64,000 nucleotides of DNA from Streptomyces sp. NBC_01197. Lineage in GTDB: Bacteria > Actinomycetota > Actinomycetes > Streptomycetales > Streptomycetaceae. The notes under the pieces were generated by a model. That model was not told where the DNA came from, searched no databases, and saw nothing but the letters and a program-made list of their open reading frames with translations. The stretch is taken from positions 124,001 through 188,000 of the forward strand of contig NZ_CP108569.1 in the NCBI RefSeq assembly GCF_036010505.1, read 5' to 3'. A program made the position numbers and the translations under genes. Of this stretch, positions 18,140 through 26,147 are shown one piece after another (position 1 is the first letter of the stretch; each line of letters opens with the position of its first letter).

Positions 18140-18781
18140 AGCGTCAGGAGACGTGGCGACACCACGGGTTCAAGTCCGCAAGATCGCCGGCTACGAGGAG
18201 CAGAAGCTGCAAGAACGTCCGGTGGGACAGCACGAACAGCGTGCGCTACCGGCGGGCGATGATCCTGCCGGCCTCTGCGGGCGGCGACACCGTCCCGGTC
18301 ATCGCCCGTCTCGTGGCCGTCGATGAGGACACCGTCCGCGATGATATCCACCGCTTCAAACGCGATCGGCCTGGCCTAGCCTGAACCCTCGGTGGGTGGG
18401 AGGCAGTCCCCCGCCTACAGCGATGACGACGAAAGCCTTCGTCATCCAGACGGCCACCACCCGCCCGGTCAAGCTCGGCCAGCCGTTCACCCGCTGGTCG
18501 ATCCGCAAGCTCACCGCCTACTTGCGCAAAGTCCACGCACGCGTGATCCACATCGATCGCGAGGCCCTGCCGGTGCTACTCAAGCGGCATGGCATCACCT
18601 CCAGCGCACCAAAACCTGGAAGGAGTCCACCGACCCGACTTCGACGCCAAGCTCGACCGAACCGAGCAGGCCATCGAGCACTTCCCCGGCGAGTTCGGCC
18701 CGCTGGGCATCCGTCCGGCTCCTGCTGGGTCAAGCAGGGAAGACCGGACCGGATACCGGCCACCTACCACACGCAGTGAAC
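18140..18781 (+). pseudogene. IS630-family transposase remnant
   Basis: Fragments in several frames follow the order of an IS630 transposase: RYRRAMILPASAGGDTVPVI and VDEDTVRDDIHRF (HTH), then KAFVIQTATTRPVKLGQPFT, RWSIRKLTAYLRKVHARVIH and EALPVLLKRHGIT, then WKESTDP and FGPLGIRP...GSCWVKQGRPDR. The sequence stops at PATYHTQ near 18780, before the second half of the DDE core. At least three frame changes are present. A short piece that would come next in such a protein occurs at 30331-30394. Confidence 0.75.
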
Positions 18782-18784
18782 TTG

Positions 18785-19066
18785 CACGAAGTGGTCATGC
18801 TCGTCGTCGTCGTCGGTGACGTCGAACTGCCGCGTGAGGTCCACAGTGAACATCGGTCGCCCGCTGAAGGCGTACGTGCCGTATTGAAAGAGCAAGCCGT
18901 CCGGGTCGGGCGTGGGCGCTGTGTCAAAGCGCCTCCGCCCGAAACGCATGAGGGCCAGCCATTAACCCCGCGTGGTCCACTCGGTCGTCTCCGTCTGCCC
19001 GGTCGCCAGCTCGGCCCGCAGGAAGTCACGGGCCTCCTTCAGCCGTGGTCTGTCGGGCACATCGTC
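18785..19066 (-). pseudogene. Broken small hypothetical gene
   Basis: Reading leftwards from about 19066: DVPDRPRLKEARDFLRAELA and TTEWTTRG, then a stop. A second frame from 18949 continues RFGRRRFDTAPTPDPDGLLF, YGTYAFSGRPMFTVDLTRQF and EHDHFVQVHC. The pieces fit one soluble protein of a kind common in Streptomyces with no known role. It is frameshifted in the middle and truncated at 18785, where the IS630 remnant begins. Confidence 0.5.
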
Positions 19067-19185
19067 CCCTTCGGTTAGTACTTGTTTGCGAACCCCGAAC
19101 GGTCAGCCTCGTCGGCAGGGCGTACTCTGTGGCGAACTGCGTGACCTGATCATTGAGCTTCTCGGCACGATCGGGTGGCGTGGGC

Positions 19186-19728
19186 TCAGAGCGGGGTGAT
19201 GATCATGAGGATCTCATCGCGATCGTCGCCTGCGGAGAGCCGGAGGGCGCCGGGCCACCGGCCGACTTCCTTCCAGCCGAGGCTCCCGTAGAAGTCCTCC
19301 AAGCCGACAGCGCCGCGGGCGGCGAGATGCAGCTGTTCCAGGCCCATCTCATCCCTGGCGACCCTGCGCACTTCATGCATAAGGGCACGACCGATACCCC
19401 GCCCTCTTATAGCGGTTCGGGTCTGGACGTGGTGAAGAGTGCCCCAGTGGGCTATCAGCTCGAACCGGTCGCGTCGGATGTTGAGCCAGCCTGCAAGTTC
19501 CCCGTCCATGGTTGCCGTGAGGAGCCGACTGGTGTCGGGGGAAAGCAGGCTGATGATGCGATCGAGGGCCGGAGTTACGGTGGCGACATCGACAGGGGGA
19601 AAGGGGAAGCCGGCCGCACCGCCCGCGTTAGTGACCTCGACCCAGCAATCGGCGAGGGCCTGTCGGAGTTGGGGAGTGACGCCGCCAGACGAGGTGAGCT
19701 GCTGAAAGGTGAGGAGGTCGGTAGTCAT
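19186..19728 (-). CDS. GNAT family N-acetyltransferase
   Basis: 180 residues from ATG 19728. The acetyl-CoA binding motif A is seen as HVQTRTAIRGRGIGRALMHE (R-G-x-G-I-G, near residue 117), followed by LEQLHLAARGAVGLEDFYGS and LGWKEVGRWPGALR, the usual motif B of GNATs. It probably acetylates an amine of a small molecule or antibiotic. Upstream codons 19729-19887 in the same frame lack family features. It is flanked by remnants and is itself intact. Confidence 0.8.
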   Translation of the reverse strand: MTTDLLTFQQLTSSGGVTPQLRQALADCWVEVTNAGGAAGFPFPPVDVATVTPALDRIISLLSPDTSRLLTATMDGELAGWLNIRRDRFELIAHWGTLHHVQTRTAIRGRGIGRALMHEVRRVARDEMGLEQLHLAARGAVGLEDFYGSLGWKEVGRWPGALRLSAGDDRDEILMIITPL

Positions 19729-20009
19729 TCTGAGATCCTGGCACCCACCTCTGACACCCTGGTGCGCGCGGTCTCGGCCTCCATCCGGCGTCTGGCGAAA
19801 AGGGGCATCCCGTTCAGTCCGGCTGATGTGTGGTGTGCTCTGGCGGTCAAGGACGTACTGCTGCAGCACATCGCCGGGTGAGCCCACGGGTCATGAGGGT
19901 GAGGGCGGCCCAGGTGATGAGCGTTTCATTTTACTGAACCAACTCGGGAGTTTTCCCAGTTCAGGGCCCATATGGAGGATGCTGCTGCTAGCTTCCGGGC
20001 AGGCCTGAG

Positions 20010-21315
20010 AACGAGAGGGCCGAGCGTGATCTGTCTGCTCTGGAGCTGCCGCAGTGGGGTCGCTTACGGGAGACCGGTGATCCCTGGGATCCGTACCAGC
20101 TGATCGACAAGGACGGGCGGGTCTGCGCGAAGGCCCAGGCGTTCTTCAAGGACCTCCAGGCTGCGGGCCGCGAAGACACGACCCTGCGCTCCTACGCGTT
20201 GGACTTGCTGCGCTGGCTGCGATTCCTCTGGGTCTCGAGGTCAGCTGGGACCGGGCGACCAGCGTCGAGGCGAGGGACTTCATGCGCTTGATGCTGCTGG
20301 TCGACAAGCCCGTACGCGTGCACTGGCGCCTCCAGCTCCGACCGCAGACGGCAACACCGAAGGGGCCTGGTGCCGTGGTGAAGAGGCCGCCACCGGGGAC
20401 ACCGAAACCTGTGGCGGGCAAGTCGTCACCGGGCGTCAAGTACGCGGCGACGACGAGGGCTCACTGAGAAACGGTCATGCGGACCTTCTACGACTTCCAC
20501 CTCCGCGAGGGCACCGGACCGATCATCAACCCGTTCCCGCTGGACCGCTCCCATCAAGCCAGCCGGGCGAATGCCCACCACAATCCGATGAAGCAGTTCA
20601 AGCACGAGCGGACCGGCCGCTACCGGCCCAAGGTCCCGAAGCGGATCCCGCGACGGATTCCGGACGAGATGTTCAACGCGATCTCGCCGCGCTGAAGTAC
20701 AACCGGGACCGCGCGATGCTCGCCTTCTGGGTCTCCACGGGCGTACGCGCGGAAAAGCTACTGACCAGCACAAACCGCGACGCCGACCCGGCGAGGAGGT
20801 CATCGGCGTGATCCGCAAGGGAACCCGCGACTACCAGCGGGTGCCGGCCTCGTCGGACGAGTTCGTCGGCTGAGGCTCGCCCAGGAGGAGGCCTGGCGCT
20901 GCGGGGGCCCCGGGGACGCAACGCCCCGCTCTGGTGGACGCTCCGGCGCCCCTGGAGGCCGCTGGAGTACCCGGCGGCCAGGGCGATGTTCATCCGTGTC
21001 CAGGAGCTCCTCGGGTGGAACTGGTCCCTGTATGGCCTCCGCCACACGGCGACCTACCGCATGAGCAGCAATCCCCTTGTCCGCCTCACCGACGTGCAGT
21101 GGGTTCTCGCCCACAAGCAGCTGACCACTCTTCAGATCTACCCCACCCCCGGCTCCGACGAGATCGTCGGGCACATACTGGCCCAGCACGCCCGGCAGGC
21201 CACCGGGCAACTGCGACCGCCGCTGCCCGCCCCCGGCTACGCCCCCGCTTCGATGGACGTCCTGTTCGGAAGGCCCGAGGCCTGGCCACCGTCGAGCACA
21301 GCCCGCCAGCACTGA
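20010..21315 (+). pseudogene. First tyrosine recombinase of a multi-recombinase module (decayed)
   Basis: Fragments in the right order for an actinomycete site-specific integrase of about 420 residues: TTLRSYALDLLRWLRFLW (N-terminal SAM-like domain), VEARDFMRL, GVKYAATTRAH, an in-frame TGA, TVMRTFYDFHLREGTGPIIN, NAHHNPMKQFKHERTGRYRP, RDRAMLAFWVSTGVRAEKLL, then the catalytic end LYGLRHTATYRM, LTDVQWVLAHKQLTT and LQIYPT with the active tyrosine. At least four frame disruptions separate the pieces. The last piece, 20986-21315, is an open frame of 109 codons. The enzyme would have cut and joined DNA through the tyrosine. Confidence 0.75.
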
Positions 21316-21771
21316 AGTCCGCAGAACGAGGGCGAATCGGGGAAGCACAGTCCGCGCTGAGAGGTAAGTTCCCCGCTCGGAATCTGTCCGCTTCCTGGTC
21401 GGCCACCAAGGCACCCAGGGACGAAGTCGCGCACCGCTTGGCACAGCCCCCGTTCACCGCGCAGAACGAGGCCACGTCGAGGCCCCGGTGCCGGGGCGTC
21501 CGCTACGTACTGACCTGGCTGGAGACCCAACCCGGAGCCACCTGGCAGGAACGCTGGACTTCCACGGGGGCCGAGAACCTGCCGAAGGAGGACTGGCTCG
21601 ATCTGCCCCGGCAGTGGTTAGTCCGAACTCAAGGACTGGTCCTGCGTGACTCGCAGTTGTCGCCGGGGCTCCTGATGCTGATCTGCGGGGACATCATCCG
21701 TACCACATCGGCATGGCTCCTCAGCCGCACCTCACAGCGCCTCGCACGAGCGATGGCATCGGCCCGCGACC

Positions 21772-21776
21772 CTGAG
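21772..21776 (+). repeat. Target duplication CTGAG, left copy
   Basis: CTGAG at 21772-21776 and again at 23133-23137 flank the IS. Deleting the element and one copy joins ...ARDPE to GFDLLS... without any frame change. Confidence 0.85.
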
Positions 21777-21876
21777 AGGTCGTTAAGTCCGATCTTCCCC
21801 GGTTGGTGATCACTCGATCGTGGTACTGGTTCCCGTACGGGCCGACCGTTCGTCATGTGCATGCTGGGATGCGGGT

Positions 21877-22731
21877 ATGGACCGAAGACCGTATCCGAGC
21901 GACTTGTCGGATGAGCATTGGGCGTTGATCGAGCCGATGATCACGGCCTGGAAGCAGGACAGGACGGCACGGTCGGCGACCGGCGATCCCGGGACCTGCG
22001 ATCTGAGGGAGGTCGTGAACGCGATCTTCTACCAGAACCGGACGGGTTGTCAGTGGCGCTATCTGCCCCATGACCTGCCAGCCTGGTCGGCGGTGTTCTA
22101 CTACTTCGGCCTGTGGCGCGAAGACGGTCTTGACCAGCGGATCCAGGAACTCCTGCGCTGCCAGGTACGGGAGAGAGCCCGGCGATTAGAGGACCCGTCC
22201 CTCGTAATCTTCGACACCCAGTCCGTCCGCGCGGCCGCGGGTGTCCCGAAGACCACGACGGGACTGGACGCCAACAAGAAGGTGTCGGGCCGCAAGCGGG
22301 GACTGGCCGTCGACGTGCTGGGGCTGGTCATCGGCGTCGTCGTCCTGGCCGCCTCCGCCCACGACAACACCGCCGGCACCGCCCTGCTCGACCAGACCGC
22401 CGAGCGGTGCGGGATGCGCCTGGAGAAGGTCCTGGTGGACCAGGGCTTCAAGGACGAGGTTCTCATCCACGGTGCCCTGCTGGACATCGACGTCGAGGTC
22501 GTCCGCCGCAACCCGGGCGACCAGGGCAAAGGCTTCGTCCCGCAACCGAAGAGGTGGATCGTGGAGCAGGTCAACGGCACGTTGATGCTGCACCGCCGCC
22601 TGGCCCGCGAGTACGACCACCGCCCCGACACGTCCGCCTCGCGCGTCTACTGGGCCTCGATCGCGAACATGGCCCGCCGCCTCACCACACCGAGTCCGGC
22701 CTGGCGCGACACCCTCGGGCTGGCCGCGTGA
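21877..22731 (+). CDS. IS5-family transposase
   Basis: 284 residues from ATG 21877 (DRRPYPSDLSDEHWALIEPM). The N-terminal DUF4096 region has NAIFYQNRTGCQWRYLPHDL and AWSAVFYYFGLW. The DDE core shows SLVIFDTQSVRAAAGVPKTT (first D), EKVLVDQGFKDEVLIHGAL (second D) and PKRWIVEQVNGTLMLHRRLA (the glutamate, in a WIVEQ context) with EYDHRPDTSASRVYWA. All are present, so the enzyme is probably functional. One TTA codon is present (in RRLED), which could make it depend on bldA. The stop overlaps the start of the next gene. Confidence 0.92.
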   Translation: MDRRPYPSDLSDEHWALIEPMITAWKQDRTARSATGDPGTCDLREVVNAIFYQNRTGCQWRYLPHDLPAWSAVFYYFGLWREDGLDQRIQELLRCQVRERARRLEDPSLVIFDTQSVRAAAGVPKTTTGLDANKKVSGRKRGLAVDVLGLVIGVVVLAASAHDNTAGTALLDQTAERCGMRLEKVLVDQGFKDEVLIHGALLDIDVEVVRRNPGDQGKGFVPQPKRWIVEQVNGTLMLHRRLAREYDHRPDTSASRVYWASIANMARRLTTPSPAWRDTLGLAA

Positions 22732-23126
22732 ACGTCATCGAGCTCCTGGCCGACCTCCAGGCCCAGCACGACGAGACCACAGCCCGCGCCGGTGAACTGC
22801 GCGACCAGATCCAGCACTTGACCGCCTTGCTGGCCGAGACCGAAGCGCGACTCACGGACCTGGCCACCACCCAGAAGGTCATCGCCGAACTCGCACCGGT
22901 TGGAGGCCAACCCGCACTGCCCGAGACGAACACCGCCTACCAGGCCATCGTGAACACCTTCAACCAGCACCCCGACCAAGAGTTCCGAGCCCGTGAGCTG
23001 CACGAACTCCTCGGCATGCCCACCGACGAGGCATCCGTCAACATCACCCGCAGCCGCCTCGGACGCCTCACCCGCCAAGGCTTCCTCACCCAACCCGGAC
23101 GAGGTCGCTACCAAAAACGGACTTAA
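22728..23126 (+). CDS. IS passenger protein with coiled coil and winged helix
   Basis: 132 residues from GTG 22728, overlapping the transposase stop (GTGA), so translation is coupled. Residues 1-45 form a heptad-like coiled coil (VIELLADLQAQHDETTARAG, then LTALLAETEARLTDLATT). Residues 65-132 form a winged-helix DNA-binding domain (AIVNTFNQHPDQEFRARELH, LGMPTDEASVNITRSRLGRL, FLTQPGRGRYQKR). It ends only six bases before the right end of the element. It is probably an accessory or regulatory transposition protein; I know of similar genes behind IS5-type transposases in Streptomyces but no assigned function. Confidence 0.8.
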   Translation: MNVIELLADLQAQHDETTARAGELRDQIQHLTALLAETEARLTDLATTQKVIAELAPVGGQPALPETNTAYQAIVNTFNQHPDQEFRARELHELLGMPTDEASVNITRSRLGRLTRQGFLTQPGRGRYQKRT

Positions 23127-24030
23127 CGACCTCTGAGGGGTTCGACCTTCTGAGTGCCCAAGCGGCGTCCGACAAAGTGCCGCCAGCCGTATTACGGATC
23201 GCCCGGCACCGAATCTCGGTTGTCCTCGCCCGCAACGGCGGATCCATCAGCGAAATCACGGTCGGAGACCGCGTGGACATCCTGGAGGCCCAGGACCTTA
23301 CCCACGCAACGACCGGCGACCGAACCGCGTTCTACTGGCTGCGGCACAGGGCTGGCGTCTTGCCTCCGGACGCGCCCTCAACGATCCGAGCCTTCACCGG
23401 AGGACAAGGCCAGCTCAGCGTCGCGGAGATGATCGACCGCTACCGAGATCGCCTGCAAACCGGTGCGCGAGCTGCTCGTGGACAACCTGCGCGAGCGCCA
23501 GCCCGCCCTGGACTACACGTCGCTCTCGGCCGTTTCCCGGTCCTGGGGAGCCTGTTCTGGAGGAACCTGGAAACTCACCACCCGGCCATCGACTCTCTTC
23601 GCCTGCCACCGGAGGTTGCCTCCGCCTGGAAGACGCTGCACCGGACGAAGACGACGACAATCCGAAGGCCTGATGGCAGCGCGGCCTCGGTCACCAGTCC
23701 GCGGGAGAGCGCGCGATCGGATCTGACGACGGGGCGGGCGTTCTACCTCGACCTCGCGCAATGGGCCGCCGAGGACCCCGCGCCCCTGGGGCCCTGGGCA
23801 GCCCCCAGTCCCGTCACCATCGCGGAAGCCAACCAGAAGAAGCACCAGCGCCGCGTCAAGGCGAAGATGGGCCAGCGCCCACGGGAAGAACTGCCCGTGC
23901 TTCCACTCCTCGTCGGCACCAGCCAACGCAACCGCCTCCAGGGCGCCCCGACGCCGACTCTCCGAAGGGAGCCGTGAGCATGGCCGGGACGACCGCGTCT
24001 GCGCCAACGGGACGAAGTGTTGATGTTTCG

Positions 24031-24470
24031 CTATGCGCCGGAGGACAGTCGGCTTGCTGCCTGGTCCCATGGCTGAGGCTCGACCAGGTCGTCCCTGTCG
24101 AAGGCGTCCTCCTCGAACCAGCCCGTCCCCGCGAGCCATGTGGCCAGCCACGCTGCGAGGCTGGCGGAGTCGAGGAACCAACACTGATCCCACGATCCGC
24201 CGCTGTACGGGTTCGGCTCGAAGAGCAGGACCTGACCGTCCTCACTGAGACAATCAACGCCTGCGTACATGGCACAGCCCCAGGTCAGGATCGGTACGAT
24301 GCCTTCGGGCCACTCCGGGTGCTCCACGCCAACGGACGCCTCACGTCGCGTCAGGTAGTCGCCAGCGACGCTGGAGCCCTGACCAAGCAGCGGCAGCAGT
24401 CGGTAGTCAGGGCCGAAGCCGCCGTCAGCGACCTCGCGATACAGGCGCGCAAGCCTCTGCGCCGGACAGT
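24031..24470 (-). pseudogene. SMI1/KNR4 (SUKH) family remnant
   Basis: Reading leftwards: RLARLYREVADGGFGPDYRL, then EHPEWPEGIVPILTWGCAMY and LLFEPNPYSGGSWDQCWFLD, SLAAWLATWLAGTGWFEED. This is the middle and end of an SMI1/KNR4 fold protein, often an immunity protein against contact-dependent toxins. The N-terminal third is not recognisable, and the only start codon in the surviving frame is a GTG at 24327 inside the domain, so it is probably dead. Confidence 0.6.
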
Positions 24471-24928
24471 GGCACGGGGACAGCTTTCCACGGTGGCCAT
24501 GGTGGACCGGTACGGCATCCAGTGCCGACTGGTGCGCGATGTGCTGGTCCGCTTCAGGCTCACCACTGAGGTATCACCCCGCCGGCTTGCAACACTCGGC
24601 GACTGCTTCACGGAAGTTGGGCCAGAATCGCTGAAAGTGAACGAAGCCAACCTGCGCACCCAGGTCGACGAGACCCCCGAGTGCGCCATCGCGGCCTGCT
24701 CGCTCATCGCGGTCGCCACAATGCTCAAGGGGACAGGGCCTCGCGCCTCCCCGGCCTTCACCGGGGCAAGGCGCCTTCCTGGCTGGGCGGGCCCTCAGCC
24801 ACTTCCGCCGCGAGGATCTGACCGCGGCGGAGGCTCTCCCATCCGGGTCAGTACTCGCCGCCTCTCACGCCCTCGCACGTTGCTCCTTGGGTTGGCGGCG
24901 TGGGGAGGAGCTCTGCTGCCGGCGGCCG
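24471..24928. other. No gene recognised
   Basis: The plus strand has a long open frame with a piece that looks coding (VRDVLVRFRLTTEVSPRRL, then DETPECAIAACSLIAVATML), but I cannot match it to any family and it has no start of its own. It may be another remnant. Confidence 0.3.
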
Positions 24929-25876
24929 TCAGTCGTCGGCCGGCGTGCGGCGCTGCGGCTGTCGGCGCCTGCGGCGCTGGACAACCCCGTAGGTCTCATG
25001 CAGCGCCACTGTGGTGGCGTCGAAGGAACGCTGCGCGACGCCGACGAACAGGCAGTCGACGACGGCCAGTTGGGCGATGCGGCTGACGGTCGCACCGGAG
25101 CGGAAAGGGGTCTCCCGGGCGCAGGTCGTCAGTACGAGGTCCGCGATCTCGGCGAGGGTGGAGCGCGGATCGTTGGTCAGGGCGATGGTGGTGGCGCCGC
25201 GTTCGGCGGCGGCCTGCAGGGGCTCTACCGTGTCCTCGGTCTCGCCGGAATGGGAGATGGCCACGGCGACGTCGCCGGGCCGGAGGAGGGCAGCCGCGGT
25301 GAGGGCCGCGTGCCGGTCGGTCCAGATGAACGCCATGTGGCCGATCCGGTGCAGTTTCTGGTGCATGTCCTGGCCGACGAAAGCGCTGGCACCCACGCCG
25401 AAGATGTCGATCCGCCGGGCCCCCGCCACGGCGTCCACCGCCTGGCCCAGTATCTCGACGTCCAGCCCGGCCGCAGAGTCCTCAAGGGCGCGGACTTCGT
25501 TGTAGATGATCTTGCTGACGATCTGGTCGAGGGTGTCGGTCGCGCTGATGTCGCTGCCCGGCGTGGGGCGTTCGCTGCCAAGGGCGCGCTCACGGGCGGC
25601 GGCCGCCGCCAGCGCGAGGCGCAGCTGGGGGTAGCTGCCGATCCCCAGGGTCCGGCAGAAGCGCATGACCGTCGTCACCGAGGTACTGGCCCGCTCACCG
25701 AGCACACCGATGGACAGCTCCGAGGCCTGGGCGGGATCGGCCAGGACGGTCTCGGCCACGCGCCGTTCCGAAGGCGCCAGGGACGGCAGCGTCGCGCGGA
25801 TGCGCGCCAGAGTGTCGGCGGAGGAGGCGTCCTCCCCCGGGCGGGGCGGTGTGCACTGTGGTTCCTGGCTGGCCAT
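24929..25876 (-). CDS. MurR/RpiR family transcriptional regulator
   Basis: 315 residues from ATG 25876, with GGGAGGA seven bases upstream. The N-terminal HTH_6 domain is LPSLAPSERRVAETVLADPA, then ASTSVTTVMRFCRTLGIGSY (residues about 30-85). The C-terminal SIS sugar-phosphate-binding domain has IDIFGVGASAFVGQDMHQKL and GDVAVAISHSGETEDTVEPL (about 150-215). MurR-type proteins repress amino-sugar genes and respond to MurNAc-6-phosphate or related compounds. It is divergent from the symporter/anmK operon and is therefore its likely regulator. The basic ending RRRRRQPQRR is unusual but harmless. Confidence 0.88.
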   Translation of the reverse strand: MASQEPQCTPPRPGEDASSADTLARIRATLPSLAPSERRVAETVLADPAQASELSIGVLGERASTSVTTVMRFCRTLGIGSYPQLRLALAAAAARERALGSERPTPGSDISATDTLDQIVSKIIYNEVRALEDSAAGLDVEILGQAVDAVAGARRIDIFGVGASAFVGQDMHQKLHRIGHMAFIWTDRHAALTAAALLRPGDVAVAISHSGETEDTVEPLQAAAERGATTIALTNDPRSTLAEIADLVLTTCARETPFRSGATVSRIAQLAVVDCLFVGVAQRSFDATTVALHETYGVVQRRRRRQPQRRTPADD

Positions 25877-25968
25877 GGGCCATTCCTCCCTGAGCAGGTG
25901 GATCACACGTTAACCACCCCTCAAGGGTGCGTCAAAAATTTACGTACCGAATTTTCTTAAGTTACTTA

Positions 25969-25998
25969 TTGACATACGGAGGTTCGCCTTCCGATACT
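25969..25998 (+). promoter_or_regulatory. Promoter of the symporter-anmK operon
   Basis: TTGACA at 25969-25974 and GATACT at 25993-25998, 18 bases apart. It lies in an unusually AT-rich stretch (25932-25975) of the divergent intergenic region, where an RpiR operator would be expected. I see no clear palindrome to name as the operator. Confidence 0.5.
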
Positions 25999-26147
25999 CG
26001 CTGGACCGGGATCCACGCCGGTCACCGCCCCTTTTCGGCCGTCCTGTGACCGGCACCCCGCGAACCCCCACGCCGTCCGCGCACCGCGTATGACAGCCCG
26101 CCCACCGACCCCAACCTGCCGGTGCCATCGCCGGCCCCCGCCTAGGA

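Larger units (their letters stand above)
21777..23132 (+). mobile_element. Complete IS5-family element with a passenger gene
   Basis: 1,356 bp, ending in inverted repeats that begin AGGTCGTTAAGTCCG (21777-21791 and 23118-23132). It is flanked by a 5-bp CTGAG duplication. It contains a full transposase gene and a second gene that overlaps its stop codon. It is inserted in the second recombinase gene. Confidence 0.88.
21270..23977 (+). pseudogene. Second recombinase of the module, split by an IS and truncated
   Basis: The left part (to 21776) has PRDEVAHRLAQPPFTAQNEA, RYVLTWLETQPGATWQERW and LLMLICGDIIRTTSAWLLSR and ends ARDPE. The right part (from 23138) continues GFDLLSAQAASDKVPPAVLR, LTHATTGDRTAFYWLRH and SVAEMIDRY. 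Joined, they give the N-terminal half of the long recombinase that follows the first integrase in such modules. Between about 23437 and 23545 a +1 then a -1 change scrambles some 36 residues while leaving the frame open. The catalytic domain expected after PVLPLLVGTSQRNRL is missing, so the gene is dead even without the insertion. Confidence 0.7.

Noticed and set aside
20010..24928. Attachment sites (att) for the recombinase module
   Set aside because: No tRNA gene or long direct repeat bracketing the module was seen; the boundaries are eroded.
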